DNA of 45,539 nt. Source: an uncultured Nocardioides sp. Lineage in GTDB: Bacteria > Actinomycetota > Actinomycetes > Propionibacteriales > Nocardioidaceae. A model generated the notes under the pieces. That model ran no database searches. It was given only the letters and a program-made list of their open reading frames with translations, and was not told where the DNA came from. Positions 23,335 to 32,904 of this stretch are shown piece by piece; position 1 is the stretch's first letter, and the number at the start of each line of letters is the position of its first letter. The DNA lies in NCBI RefSeq assembly GCF_902805925.1, contig NZ_CADCUP010000067.1, positions 1-45,539 on the forward strand, in the 5' to 3' direction. Position numbers and translations under genes: made by a program.

Positions 23335-24660
23335 ATGACCTGCCAGTTCGTGCCGCCGTACCTCCTCCGCCGCCTGGCCGAGTCCGGCCTCGCCGTCGCC
23401 ACCACCTCCGGCCAGACGCTGCAGCTCGACTCCACCCTGCGCGCCCGGCGCAGCGAGGGCCTGGTGACCCCGCCGTCGCCGGGGGCGGCGTGGGTCGTCC
23501 ACGACGCCGACAACGGCACCTCGCTGCCCGGCCGTCCGGTCCGCGAGGCGGGGGCCCCGGCGGTGGGCGACGTCGCCGTCGACGAGGCGGCCGAGGGCAT
23601 CACGGCGACGCTCGCGCTGTTCGCCGAGGAGTTCGGCCGCTCGTCGTACGACGGGCGGGGCGTCGGCGTCTCGCTCACCGTCCACTACGAGAAGGACTAC
23701 GACAACGCCTTCTGGGACGGCGCCCATCTCGTCTTCGGCGACGGCGACGCGGAGGTCTTCGACCGCTTCACCAAGCCCGTCGACGTGCTCGCGCACGAGT
23801 TCACCCACGCGGTGACCGAGAAGACCGTCGGCCTGGCCTACGAGGGCCAGTCGGGGGCCCTGAACGAGGCGGTCTCCGACGCCTTCGCCGCCTGCCTGAA
23901 GCAACGCGTGCTCGGGCAGAGCGTCGACACGGCCGACTGGCTGATCGGGGAGGGGCTGTTCCTGCCCGGGGTCCGGGCGCGGGCGCTGCGCGACATGGCC
24001 GCACCCGGCACGGCCTACGACGACCCGGCGCTCGGCAAGGACCCCCAGGTCGGCCACCTCGACGACTTCGTGGAGACCACCGACGACAACGGGGGGGTGC
24101 ACCTCAACTCCGGCATCCCCAACCGCGCCTTCCACCTCGCCGCCACGGGGATCGGCGGCCTGCTGTGGGAGGGCGCGGGCCGAGTCTGGTACGCCGCGCT
24201 CACCTCGGGCGACGTCGCCACCGACAGCGACTTCGCGTCCTTCGCGGGCGTCACGGTCTCGGTGGCCGGCGAGCACGCCGACGTCGTCCGCGACGCCTGG
24301 CTCGCCGTGGGCGTCGACCCCTCGGGCGGCGCGCCGGTCACCGGACGGCCGGAGCGGGCGTCGGCACCGGCGGGGGTCGTCGCCGTGAGCCGCTCGGGAG
24401 GCTTCGCGGGGCGCACCACGGGCGGCGTCGTCGACCTCGACGGGCCCGATCCGCGTGCCACCGAGGTGCGCGAGCTGGTCGCCGGGCTGGACCTGCAGCG
24501 CGTGAAGCCCGCGGCGCCGATGCCGGACATGTTCGTCTACACGTTCGAGATCTGCGGCGCCGATCCCGTGGTCCTGCCGGAGCAGGCCCTCTCCGACCGG
24601 CTGCACAGGCTGGCTCGCGTGGTGCTCTCCGACCAGGGCGAGGGGCCGCCGCTGCGGTGA
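23335..24660 (+). CDS. M4-family (protealysin-like) metallopeptidase with C-terminal emfourin-like domain
   Basis: Short CxFVPPYLLRRLA prepeptide; HEFTHAVTEKTVGLAYEGQSGALNEAVSD zinc site; C-terminal VAVSRSGGFAGRTTGGVVDLDGPDPRATEVRELVAGLD resembles the emfourin protease-inhibitor family. Confidence 0.85.
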   Translation: MTCQFVPPYLLRRLAESGLAVATTSGQTLQLDSTLRARRSEGLVTPPSPGAAWVVHDADNGTSLPGRPVREAGAPAVGDVAVDEAAEGITATLALFAEEFGRSSYDGRGVGVSLTVHYEKDYDNAFWDGAHLVFGDGDAEVFDRFTKPVDVLAHEFTHAVTEKTVGLAYEGQSGALNEAVSDAFAACLKQRVLGQSVDTADWLIGEGLFLPGVRARALRDMAAPGTAYDDPALGKDPQVGHLDDFVETTDDNGGVHLNSGIPNRAFHLAATGIGGLLWEGAGRVWYAALTSGDVATDSDFASFAGVTVSVAGEHADVVRDAWLAVGVDPSGGAPVTGRPERASAPAGVVAVSRSGGFAGRTTGGVVDLDGPDPRATEVRELVAGLDLQRVKPAAPMPDMFVYTFEICGADPVVLPEQALSDRLHRLARVVLSDQGEGPPLR

Positions 24661-24664
24661 TTCC

Positions 24665-24690
24665 CTCAGGTCGTCCCTGCCCCTGTCGAT
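24665..24690 (+). promoter_or_regulatory. Candidate FliA/sigma28-type promoter upstream of cheA
   Basis: CTCA (24665-24668) N16 GTCGAT (24685-24690); near-identical to the cheB upstream element. Confidence 0.6.
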
Positions 24691-24727
24691 AGGCCCCCTG
24701 TCGACACATGTGGGAAGGGCCGTCAAT

Positions 24728-26995
24728 GTGAGCGAGTTCGACGAGATGGACGAGATCGTCTCCGAGTTCCTGGTGGAGAGCCACGAGAACCTGGACCAGC
24801 TGGACCGCGACCTGGTCGAGCTGGAGAGGAACCCGGCCTCCCGGGACCTGCTCGGGAGCATCTTCCGCACCATCCACACGATCAAGGGCACCAGCGGCTT
24901 CCTGGCGTTCAGCCGGCTGGAGGCGGTCACGCACGTCGGCGAGAACCTCCTCGCCCGGCTGCGCGACGGCAAGATGACGATGACGCCGGGCACCACCGAC
25001 GTGCTGCTGGCCATGGTCGACCGCGTGCGCGACCTGCTCGCCGCCATCGAGCGGGACGGGACCGAGGGCGACGTCGACGTGAGCTCGGTCGTCGCCCGCA
25101 TCACCGACGTGCTCGAGGGCCGCGCCGAGGCACCCGCCGCCGTCGCTGATCCCGAGCCCGAGCCCGAGCCCGAGCCCGCGCTGGCTGCCACCCCGGTCGC
25201 CCAGCCGGCACCGGTGCGCGAGACCGCCCTCCCTGCCGGCGACGAGGACGCCGGCCGTCGGAACGTGGCCGAGTCGTCGATCCGCGTCGACGTCGACCTG
25301 CTCGACAGCCTCATGCGGCAGGTCGGCGAGCTGGTCCTCACCCGCAACCAGATCGTGCGCCAGGCGTCGTCCCAGCACGACGTCGAGCTGGCCCGGGCCG
25401 CCCAGCGGCTGAACCTCATCGCCACCGAGCTGCAGGAGGGCGTCATGAAGACGCGCATGCAGCCCATCGACCACCTGTGGGCCAAGCTGCCCCGCGTCGT
25501 GCGCGACCTCGGCGCCGCGTGCGGCAAGCAGGTCGAGCTCGCCATGGTGGGTCGCGAGACCGAGCTCGACCGCTCGCTCCTGGAGTCGGTCAAGGACCCG
25601 CTCACCCACCTGGTCCGCAACGCCGTCGACCACGGCCTCGAGTCCGCGGCCGAGCGGGTCGCCGCCGGCAAGCCGGCCGCCGGCCTGCTGACCCTGCGCG
25701 CCTACCACGAGGGCGGCCAGGTGGTGGTCGAAGTCTGCGACGACGGCGCCGGCATCGATCCCGAGCGCATCGCGGCCAAGGCCGTCGACAGGGGCCTGCG
25801 CACCCAGGCCCAGGTCGCCCAGATGGCGACCGCCGACATCCTCCAGCTCATCTTCACCGCCGGGTTCTCCACTGCGGCCGCCGTCACCAACGTGTCGGGC
25901 CGCGGCGTCGGCATGGACGTCGTCAAGACCAACATCGAGAGCATCGGCGGCACGATCGAGATCGAGTCGGTGCTGGGCCGCGGCACCACCTGCCGGCTGC
26001 GCATCCCGCTCACGCTGGCGATCGTGCCGGCGCTGATCGTGGAGTCGGCCGGCGACACCTACGCCATCGGCCAGGTCAACCTGCTCGAGCTCGTGGCCCT
26101 GGACGCCGATCGCGCCGCGACGGCCGTGGAAGACGTCAACGGCGCGCCGGTCTACCGCCTGCGCGGCAGCCTGCTGCCGCTGGTGCACCTCGCCCAGGTG
26201 CTCGGTGTCGAGTCCGATCGCAGCGACGGCCACGTCCTGATCGCCGTGCTGCAGGCCGAGGGCAAGCGCTTCGGCCTGGTCATCGACCGGGTCCTCTCGA
26301 CCGAGGACATCGTCGTCAAGCCGCTCGGGGCCCGGCTCAAGGCGCTGGGCACCTACTCCGGCGCCACGCTTCTCGGTGACGGTCGCGTGGCCCTGATCCT
26401 CGACGTGCAGGCCCTGGCCCGCAAGGCCCTCAACGCCGAGACCCTCGAGCGCGGCAACGAGGGCCCCGACGACGTCAGGGCAGCCGCGGAGCACGTGCGG
26501 CTGCTCGTCGCCGGCATCGGCGGAGGCCGGCGCATCGCCATCGCCCTCTCGTCGGTGACCCGGCTGGAGAACATCCCCCGAGCAGCCGTGGAGGTCGTCG
26601 GCACCCGGGAGGTCGTGCAGTACCGCGGCGACATCCTCCCGCTGCTGCGCCTCGACCGGCACCTCGGCGTCGCGTCGTACGACCCGGGCGCGGACGAGGA
26701 GAACCTCGTGGTCATCATCTACACCGCCGGCTCCCGCAGCCTGGCCATCGTCGTCGACGAGATCGTCGACATCGTCGACGAGGAGACCGAGATCCAGCAC
26801 GACATCGCCGACCGCGGCCTGCTCGGCTCGGTGCTGGTGCGCGACAGGGTCGTGGAGGTCCTCGACGTCCGCGACGCCGTGCTCGCCGCCGACCCCCACT
26901 TCTACGCCGGCACCGACCTCTCCGAGGCGACGCCCGTCGGCGCCTGGTCGGGGACCGGATCGGCGTTCGACGCACTCGTCAAGGAGGCGGTGTGA
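24728..26995 (+). CDS. cheA: Chemotaxis histidine kinase CheA
   Basis: Hpt FRTIHTIKGTSGF; H-kinase dimerisation/HATPase (LVRNAVDHGLES, DDGAGIDPE, GRGVGMDVV); two CheW-like C-terminal domains. Confidence 0.96.
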   Translation: MSEFDEMDEIVSEFLVESHENLDQLDRDLVELERNPASRDLLGSIFRTIHTIKGTSGFLAFSRLEAVTHVGENLLARLRDGKMTMTPGTTDVLLAMVDRVRDLLAAIERDGTEGDVDVSSVVARITDVLEGRAEAPAAVADPEPEPEPEPALAATPVAQPAPVRETALPAGDEDAGRRNVAESSIRVDVDLLDSLMRQVGELVLTRNQIVRQASSQHDVELARAAQRLNLIATELQEGVMKTRMQPIDHLWAKLPRVVRDLGAACGKQVELAMVGRETELDRSLLESVKDPLTHLVRNAVDHGLESAAERVAAGKPAAGLLTLRAYHEGGQVVVEVCDDGAGIDPERIAAKAVDRGLRTQAQVAQMATADILQLIFTAGFSTAAAVTNVSGRGVGMDVVKTNIESIGGTIEIESVLGRGTTCRLRIPLTLAIVPALIVESAGDTYAIGQVNLLELVALDADRAATAVEDVNGAPVYRLRGSLLPLVHLAQVLGVESDRSDGHVLIAVLQAEGKRFGLVIDRVLSTEDIVVKPLGARLKALGTYSGATLLGDGRVALILDVQALARKALNAETLERGNEGPDDVRAAAEHVRLLVAGIGGGRRIAIALSSVTRLENIPRAAVEVVGTREVVQYRGDILPLLRLDRHLGVASYDPGADEENLVVIIYTAGSRSLAIVVDEIVDIVDEETEIQHDIADRGLLGSVLVRDRVVEVLDVRDAVLAADPHFYAGTDLSEATPVGAWSGTGSAFDALVKEAV
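25151..25180 (+). repeat. Hexanucleotide repeat encoding Glu-Pro linker in CheA
   Basis: (cccgag)n encoding PEPEPEPEPEP between Hpt and dimerisation domain. Confidence 0.85.
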
Positions 26996-27411
26996 GCACC
27001 CGGTTCGTCACCTTCACCCTGGACGGACGCCTGTACGGCGTGCGTGTGGAGTCGGTGCAGGAGGTGTTGCGCGGCCTGCCGCGCACGCGCATCCCCCTCG
27101 CCCCCGCCACCATGGCCGGCCTGATCAACCTGCGCGGCCAGGTGCTCAGCGCGCTCGACCTGCGCGAGCAGCTCGGTCTCCCGCCCCGGAACGCGGAGGT
27201 CGACCAGATGCTGGTCGTCATCCGGGTCGCCGGCGAGTCCATCGCGCTGCTCGTCGACAGCATCGGTGCCGTCGTCGACGTCGAGGACGACCAGTTCGAG
27301 TCGCCGCCCGACACCCTCACCGACCCCTCCCGGGACCTGCTCCTGGGCGCCTACAAGCTCCAGGGCCGGCTTCTCCTCGCTCTCGACGTCGACCGCGCCG
27401 TCGCCGCCTGA
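26992..27411 (+). CDS. cheW: Chemotaxis protein CheW
   Basis: FVTFTLDGRLYGVRVESVQEVLRGLPRTRIPLAPATMAGLINLRGQVLSALDLREQLGLP; GTGA overlap with cheA. Confidence 0.95.
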   Translation: MSTRFVTFTLDGRLYGVRVESVQEVLRGLPRTRIPLAPATMAGLINLRGQVLSALDLREQLGLPPRNAEVDQMLVVIRVAGESIALLVDSIGAVVDVEDDQFESPPDTLTDPSRDLLLGAYKLQGRLLLALDVDRAVAA

Positions 27412-27444
27412 CCGATCCCCCCTCACCACGAAGGAACCATCGCC

Positions 27445-29019
27445 TTGAAGAACATCAACTGGACCGTCGGCCGCCGCATCGCGTCCATCACCGCCGTCGG
27501 CGCCCTCACGGCCACGACGATCCTCGCCACCGCCATCCACGGCCAGTCACGCCAGAACGACATCAGCGAGCGGCTCGCGGAGGCCAGCGACGTGCAGGCG
27601 ACCATCCTGGCCCTCGACACCCGGGCCAGCGAGATCAAGGTGACCGCCTACCGGTCGCTGGCCGGCGGCGACCTCGCCGAGCTCCGTGCGAGCCTGGCGG
27701 AGGACGCGGCCACGGTCGAGGAGCTCCTGGCAGCGATCGAGGCCGGATCGGGCTCGCTCGACGCCGACGACCTGGAGGTCGTCGAGCCGCTGCCCGACGC
27801 GCTCACCGACTACGTCAGCAGCATCGACGCCTTCCTGTCCCTCGCCGGCACCGACCCCGCGCGCGCCCGGCAGGACGTCGACGACATCCAGGCGGCCAAC
27901 GACGTCACCGACGCAGCCGTCTCGGCGGCCAAGGACGCGCTGGTCGACCACTTCGGCGAGCTCACCGACGAGCAGGAGGCGGTCGCGAGCGAGGTGCGCA
28001 CGCTGACCCTGCTCATCGCCGTGCTCGGCATCGGCGTCCTCGCTGCCGCCGCGCTCCTCATCGCCCAGCGCATCACCCGACCGCTGCGCCGCTCGGTGCA
28101 GGCGCTCGCCGCCTTCGCCGACGGAGACCTGACCCAGCGGGTGCCCGAGCAGTCGGCGGCCGAGCTCGGCCAGCTCGAGCGGGCGATCAACCACTCCGTC
28201 GAGTCCGTCAACCAGATCGTGACCTCCGTCGCGAGCAGCGCCGACGCCGTCGCCGCGGCCTCCGAGCAGCTCTCCGCCTCCTCGCAGCAGATCTCGGCCG
28301 GTGCCGAGGAGACCTCGACCCAGGCCGGCCTGGTGGCCGGTGCCTCGGAGGAGATCTCCCGCAACGTGCAGACCGTCGCCGCCGGCGCGGAGCAGATGGG
28401 TGCCTCGATCCGCGAGATCGCCCACTCCGCCAACGAGGCCGCCCGGGTCGCGTCGCAGGCGGTGCAGATGGTCGACACCACCAACGTGGCCGTGTCCAAG
28501 CTGGGCACCTCGAGCCAGGAGATCGGCAACGTCGTCAAGGTGATCACCTCCATCGCCGAGCAGACCAACCTGCTGGCGCTCAACGCGACCATCGAGGCGG
28601 CCCGCGCGGGCGAGGCCGGCAAGGGCTTCGCGGTCGTGGCCAACGAGGTCAAGGAGCTGGCCCGGGAGACCGCCAACGCCACCGAGGACATCGCCCGCCG
28701 GGTCGAGGCGATCCAGGGCGACACCGGCGGCGCGGTCGAGGCGATCGGCGAGATCGCGACCATCATCACCTCGATCAACGACTACCAGCTCACCATCGCC
28801 TCGGCGGTGGAGGAGCAGACCGCGACCACCAACGAGATGAGCCGCAACGTCGCCGAGGCCTCCGCCGGCTCCGGCGAGATCGCCGCCAACATCTCGGGGG
28901 TGGCCGCCGCCGCTGACACCACGACGCAGTCGGTCACCCAGACGCTCGACGCCATCAACGAGCTGGCCCGCATGTCGGGGGAGCTCCGCTCGGAGGTCGG
29001 GCGGTTCCGCATCGCCTGA
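27445..29019 (+). CDS. Methyl-accepting chemotaxis protein
   Basis: Two TM segments, HAMP ([20 protein letters not shown]), signalling hairpin [40 protein letters not shown] start. Confidence 0.95.
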   Translation: MKNINWTVGRRIASITAVGALTATTILATAIHGQSRQNDISERLAEASDVQATILALDTRASEIKVTAYRSLAGGDLAELRASLAEDAATVEELLAAIEAGSGSLDADDLEVVEPLPDALTDYVSSIDAFLSLAGTDPARARQDVDDIQAANDVTDAAVSAAKDALVDHFGELTDEQEAVASEVRTLTLLIAVLGIGVLAAAALLIAQRITRPLRRSVQALAAFADGDLTQRVPEQSAAELGQLERAINHSVESVNQIVTSVASSADAVAAASEQLSASSQQISAGAEETSTQAGLVAGASEEISRNVQTVAAGAEQMGASIREIAHSANEAARVASQAVQMVDTTNVAVSKLGTSSQEIGNVVKVITSIAEQTNLLALNATIEAARAGEAGKGFAVVANEVKELARETANATEDIARRVEAIQGDTGGAVEAIGEIATIITSINDYQLTIASAVEEQTATTNEMSRNVAEASAGSGEIAANISGVAAAADTTTQSVTQTLDAINELARMSGELRSEVGRFRIA

Positions 29020-29117
29020 ATCGGGGCTGACGCAGAACGGGGCCGGTGGCATCCTGGGGGTGCCGCCGGCCTCGTCGTACGACGGGAGGCGGCGCGGCAA
29101 CCGGGGGAGGGTCGAGC

Positions 29118-29999
29118 ATGCGCTACACCGTCGTCGGCGCGGCCACCCTGGGCTTCGACCTGGCCCGGCTCCCGCACGGCGACGTCGTCGCCGCGGTGCT
29201 GCGCTCGGCGCTGGCCTGCGGCCCCGCCGGCCTCGACCGACTGGCCCTGGCGCACCCGGGACCCGACGAGCGGCGCCGGCGCCAGACCACGCTGGAGCAG
29301 GCCCTCGTCGAGCGCGAGGCGCTCACGGCCCTGCTCCCGCACGCCGGCCGTGCCCTCGAGGAGGCCGCCCGGGGCCAGGTCCACACGCTGCGCCGTCTCG
29401 AGGCCGGCATGCTGGGCGACGCCGCCGGCCTCGACCACCTCGTGCGCCACGAGATCCTCGACTGGACCTGGCTGCGGAGCGGCTCGATGGCCGTGCAGGA
29501 CCCCGTCGCCGCCGATGCCGCCGACGTGCTCTCCGACGCGGCCGCCGCCTCCTACCTGCACGAGCCGGTGCACGCCGGGCTGTGGGCCGAGATGGCGGCT
29601 CCCCTGGCCCGCGCCGCGGTGCCCCTGCGCGACGACCTCGACGTCACCGACGCGCCGGAGGCGGCCACGGTGCTGCGTGCCGTCGCCGCCGCCGACGAGG
29701 CCGTGCGCACCTCCTGGCGACAGGTCGTCGACGACCTCCGCCCGCACACCACCCAGTGGGCGCCGGCGATGCACCGCGCGACGTGGGCGGTCAGCCTGTC
29801 CGAGCGGCTGAGGATCGCCATGGACGTGCAGCTGGCCGGGGTCATCGCCTTCCACCGGGGCGGGTTCACCGCCATCGACGCGGCGTACGGCGCGTGGAAC
29901 GCGCTCGCCGGCGTGCTGCAGGCGGGGCTGGTCGAGGACCTGCTGCCCCGGGCCGAGGCCGAGGTGCTGCTGCGGCCCTGGCACCTGGTCCACGGCTGA
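29118..29999 (+). CDS. Uncharacterised 293-aa Ala-rich protein within chemotaxis cluster
   Basis: ATG with GGGGGAGG upstream; same strand between mcp and cheB; no recognised family. Confidence 0.8.
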   Translation: MRYTVVGAATLGFDLARLPHGDVVAAVLRSALACGPAGLDRLALAHPGPDERRRRQTTLEQALVEREALTALLPHAGRALEEAARGQVHTLRRLEAGMLGDAAGLDHLVRHEILDWTWLRSGSMAVQDPVAADAADVLSDAAAASYLHEPVHAGLWAEMAAPLARAAVPLRDDLDVTDAPEAATVLRAVAAADEAVRTSWRQVVDDLRPHTTQWAPAMHRATWAVSLSERLRIAMDVQLAGVIAFHRGGFTAIDAAYGAWNALAGVLQAGLVEDLLPRAEAEVLLRPWHLVHG

Positions 30000-30004
30000 T
30001 TCCA

Positions 30005-30030
30005 CTCAGGTCGTCCCACCGTCTGCCGAT
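30005..30030 (+). promoter_or_regulatory. Candidate FliA/sigma28-type promoter upstream of cheB
   Basis: CTCA (30005-30008) N16 GCCGAT (30025-30030); shares CTCAGGTCGTCCC with cheA promoter. Confidence 0.65.
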
Positions 30031-30084
30031 GGACCAGGCGGTCGCTCGTCCGGGGGGCCCGAGCCCCGCAAGAGAAGGACTTCC

Positions 30085-31197
30085 ATGGCGCCGATCCGCG
30101 TGCTCGTGGTGGACGACTCGGTCGTCATCCGGCGCCTGGTCACCGACCTGCTCCAGGGCGACCCCGACATCGAGGTCGCCGGCACGGCCGTGAACGGCCG
30201 CGCCGCCCTGCACAAGGTCGAGTCGCTGAAGCCCGACATCATCACCATGGACATCGAGATGCCGGAGATGAACGGCATCGAGGCGGTCCGTGCCCTGCGT
30301 GCCACGGGCTGCACCGCGCCGATCATCATGTTCAGCACGCTCACCGAGCAGGGTGCCGTCGCGACCCTCGACGCGCTCTCGGCCGGGGCCACCGACTACG
30401 TCGCCAAGCCGGCCAACGTGGGCAGCGTCGGCCGGTCGATGGAGCTGGTCCGCCAGGCCCTCATCCCGCGGATCAAGACCCTGGCGCCTCGCACGTCCCT
30501 GCGCCCGCCGGTGACGCCGCCCGCCCCCCGCGCCGCCGTCCCGCCGCGTCCGGCCCCCGCCACGCGGAGGGCGACCGAGACCTACCGGCTGCTCGTCATC
30601 GGCAGCTCGACCGGTGGTCCCGAGGCGCTGCACACCCTCTTCTCGTCGCTGCCGCTGCTGCCCGTGCCCGTCGCCGTGGTCCAGCACATGCCACCGGTCT
30701 TCACCCGCCAGTTCGCCGCCCGCCTGGACCGGTCCTCGGCGTGGCAGGTGAGCGAGGCGCAGCAGGACCAGCCGTTGGGGCCGGGGCAGGTCGTCGTCGC
30801 CCCCGGCGACCACCACCTCGAGGTCGTCTCGACCTCGCGCGGGTTCGTCGCCAGGCTGCACCAGGGCCCGCAGGAGAACTACTGCCGGCCGGCCGTCGAC
30901 GTGCTGTTCCGTAGCGCCGCCGCGTCCGCCGGGGCCGGCGTGCTCGGGGTCGTGCTGACCGGCATGGGCTCCGACGGCGAGCGCGGCGCCGACGTCCTCA
31001 CCCAGCGTGGCGGCACCGTCCTCGCGCAGGACCAGGCCACCTCCGTCGTGTGGGGCATGCCGGGCGCCGTCACGAACGCCGGGCTCGCCGAGCTCGTGCT
31101 CCCGCTGCCCCAGATCGCCCCCGAGCTGGTCCGCCGGCTCGCCCGTCCCGGCCGGCCCGTCGTCGCCGCAACCACACCCGTGGAGGTGGCCGGGTGA
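30085..31197 (+). CDS. cheB: Chemotaxis response regulator / protein-glutamate methylesterase CheB
   Basis: REC domain (VLVVDDSVVIRRLV...TMDIEMPEMNGIEAV) + CheB methylesterase (IGSSTGGPEALHTL, QHMPPVFTRQFAARLD, GMGSDGERGADVL). Confidence 0.96.
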   Translation: MAPIRVLVVDDSVVIRRLVTDLLQGDPDIEVAGTAVNGRAALHKVESLKPDIITMDIEMPEMNGIEAVRALRATGCTAPIIMFSTLTEQGAVATLDALSAGATDYVAKPANVGSVGRSMELVRQALIPRIKTLAPRTSLRPPVTPPAPRAAVPPRPAPATRRATETYRLLVIGSSTGGPEALHTLFSSLPLLPVPVAVVQHMPPVFTRQFAARLDRSSAWQVSEAQQDQPLGPGQVVVAPGDHHLEVVSTSRGFVARLHQGPQENYCRPAVDVLFRSAAASAGAGVLGVVLTGMGSDGERGADVLTQRGGTVLAQDQATSVVWGMPGAVTNAGLAELVLPLPQIAPELVRRLARPGRPVVAATTPVEVAG

Positions 31198-32033
31198 GCC
31201 TCGGTGCCCGGGAGTTCGACTTCGTCCGCGACCTCGTCCGCACCGAGAGCGCGATCGTGCTCGACGCGGGCAAGGAGTACCTGGTCGAGTCCCGGCTCCT
31301 GCCGCTCGCGCGCGCCGCCGGCCACCCCGACGTGACGTCGTACGTCGCCGAGGTGGCCCTGCGTCGGCAGCCGCGCTCGCGGACGGCGGTCGTCGAGGCC
31401 CTCACGACCAACGAGACGTCGTGGTTCCGCGACAACGACCCCTTCACCGCGCTGCGCACGACCGTCCTGCCGGCCCTCGCCGAGACCCGGACCCGCAGGT
31501 CGATCCGGATCTGGTGCGCCGCCTGCTCCACCGGCCAGGAGCCCTACAGCGTGGCGATGACCGTGCTCGACTCGCCGCTGCTCGCCGGCTTCGACGTCAC
31601 CATCGTCGCCACCGACCTCTCCGAGGAGGTGCTGGCGAAGGGCCGCAGGGGGGAGTACTCCCAGCTGGAGGTCAACCGCGGTCTGCCGGCCTCGCTCCTG
31701 GTGCGCCACTTCACGCGCGAGGGCCTCAGCTGGCGCATCAGCCCGCAGCTGCGCTCGCGCGTGGACTTCAAGCAGCTCAACCTGCTGCGCCCCTACACGT
31801 CGCTCGGCAGGTTCGACATCGTCTTCATGCGCAACGTGCTCATCTACTTCGACCAGGCCACCAAGCAGGACATCCTTCGCCGGGTCAGGCAGGTGACCGC
31901 TCCGGACGGCTACCTGTTCCTCGGTGCCGCCGAGATGACGCGCGGCCTCGACGACAAGTGGGAACGAGAGCCGGCCGGACGCTCAGCCCTGTACCGCGTT
32001 CGGGAGGAGGACCGCTCATGCGTGCCCTGGTAG
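31194..32033 (+). CDS. cheR: Chemotaxis protein methyltransferase CheR
   Basis: TNETSWFRDNDPF...RIWCAACSTGQEPYSVAM...DIVFMRNVLIYFDQATKQDILRRV; GTGA overlap with cheB. Confidence 0.95.
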   Translation: MSLGAREFDFVRDLVRTESAIVLDAGKEYLVESRLLPLARAAGHPDVTSYVAEVALRRQPRSRTAVVEALTTNETSWFRDNDPFTALRTTVLPALAETRTRRSIRIWCAACSTGQEPYSVAMTVLDSPLLAGFDVTIVATDLSEEVLAKGRRGEYSQLEVNRGLPASLLVRHFTREGLSWRISPQLRSRVDFKQLNLLRPYTSLGRFDIVFMRNVLIYFDQATKQDILRRVRQVTAPDGYLFLGAAEMTRGLDDKWEREPAGRSALYRVREEDRSCVPW

Positions 32034-32407
32034 TCGATGACTCACGCGCGATGCGCCGCATCGTCGGCGGGGTCCTGGCCTCGTCAGGGTTCGAGGTGCT
32101 GCAGGCCGGCGACGGCAGGGAGGCGCTCGACGTGCTCGAGACGCAGCCCGAGCCGCCGCAGCTGGCCTGCGTCGACTGGAACATGCCGGTCATGGACGGG
32201 CTCACCTTCATCACCCGGGTGCGCAGGCGCTCCGAGTGGCGCGGGATCACCTTGATGATGGTGACGACGGAGAGCGAGCAGGAGCGCATCGTGCGGGCCC
32301 TCGCCGCGGGTGCCCACGAGTACCTCACCAAGCCCTTCGAGGCCGACGACCTGCGCCAGAAGCTGGCGTTCCTCGGCCTGCTCCCCGACGTGCCCGTGGA
32401 GGCCTGA
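32018..32407 (+). CDS. cheY: CheY-like response regulator 1
   Basis: RALVVDDSRAMRRIV...CVDWNMPVMDGLTF...MVTTES...LTKPF. Confidence 0.93.
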   Translation: MRALVVDDSRAMRRIVGGVLASSGFEVLQAGDGREALDVLETQPEPPQLACVDWNMPVMDGLTFITRVRRRSEWRGITLMMVTTESEQERIVRALAAGAHEYLTKPFEADDLRQKLAFLGLLPDVPVEA

Positions 32408-32408
32408 C

Positions 32409-32858
32409 GTGCCGACGATCCTGCACCCCGACGACCTGCTGCTCGGCGCCGTCGTCGAGCAGGTCTGGGCCTCGATGCTGCACCAGCCCGTGCTGCCGTG
32501 GACCGCCCCGTGGCCGACCGGCACGGTGGGCCCGCTCGCCTCCATCACGGTCACCGGCGACTGGAGCGGCACGCTCCGGCTGTGGTGCACCGACGGGGCC
32601 GCCACGTCGATGACCCGCGCCCTGCTGAAGCCGGCTGCGGGCTCGGAGGCCGACGCCGAGGACGTCGAGGACGCGCTCGGCGAGGTCGTCAACGTCGTGG
32701 CCGGCAGCCTCAAGGGTGCCCTCGGTGGCACCTCCCGGCTCGGCCTCCCGCACGTGGCCCGGGGCCTGTCGCCCGCCTGGTCCCCGGCAGGACCCCACCT
32801 CACCGCGTCGTGGCACGGCGACCCGGTGCTCGTCTCGATCCACCACCCCGCCCGCTGA
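32409..32858 (+). CDS. CheX/CheC-like chemotaxis phosphatase 1
   Basis: DALGEVVNVVAGSLKGAL fits the D/S-x3-E-x2-N CheC/CheX signature; follows cheY. Confidence 0.75.
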   Translation: MPTILHPDDLLLGAVVEQVWASMLHQPVLPWTAPWPTGTVGPLASITVTGDWSGTLRLWCTDGAATSMTRALLKPAAGSEADAEDVEDALGEVVNVVAGSLKGALGGTSRLGLPHVARGLSPAWSPAGPHLTASWHGDPVLVSIHHPAR

Positions 32859-32904
32859 CCCCGCCGGCGGACACCACCTCACGACACAGGAACGGAACAC
32901 TCCC

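Noticed and set aside
23149-26899. Long minus-strand ORFs (840 and 853 aa) opposite the M4 protease and cheA
   Set aside because: Antisense frames of well-supported genes with low-complexity composition and no family motifs.
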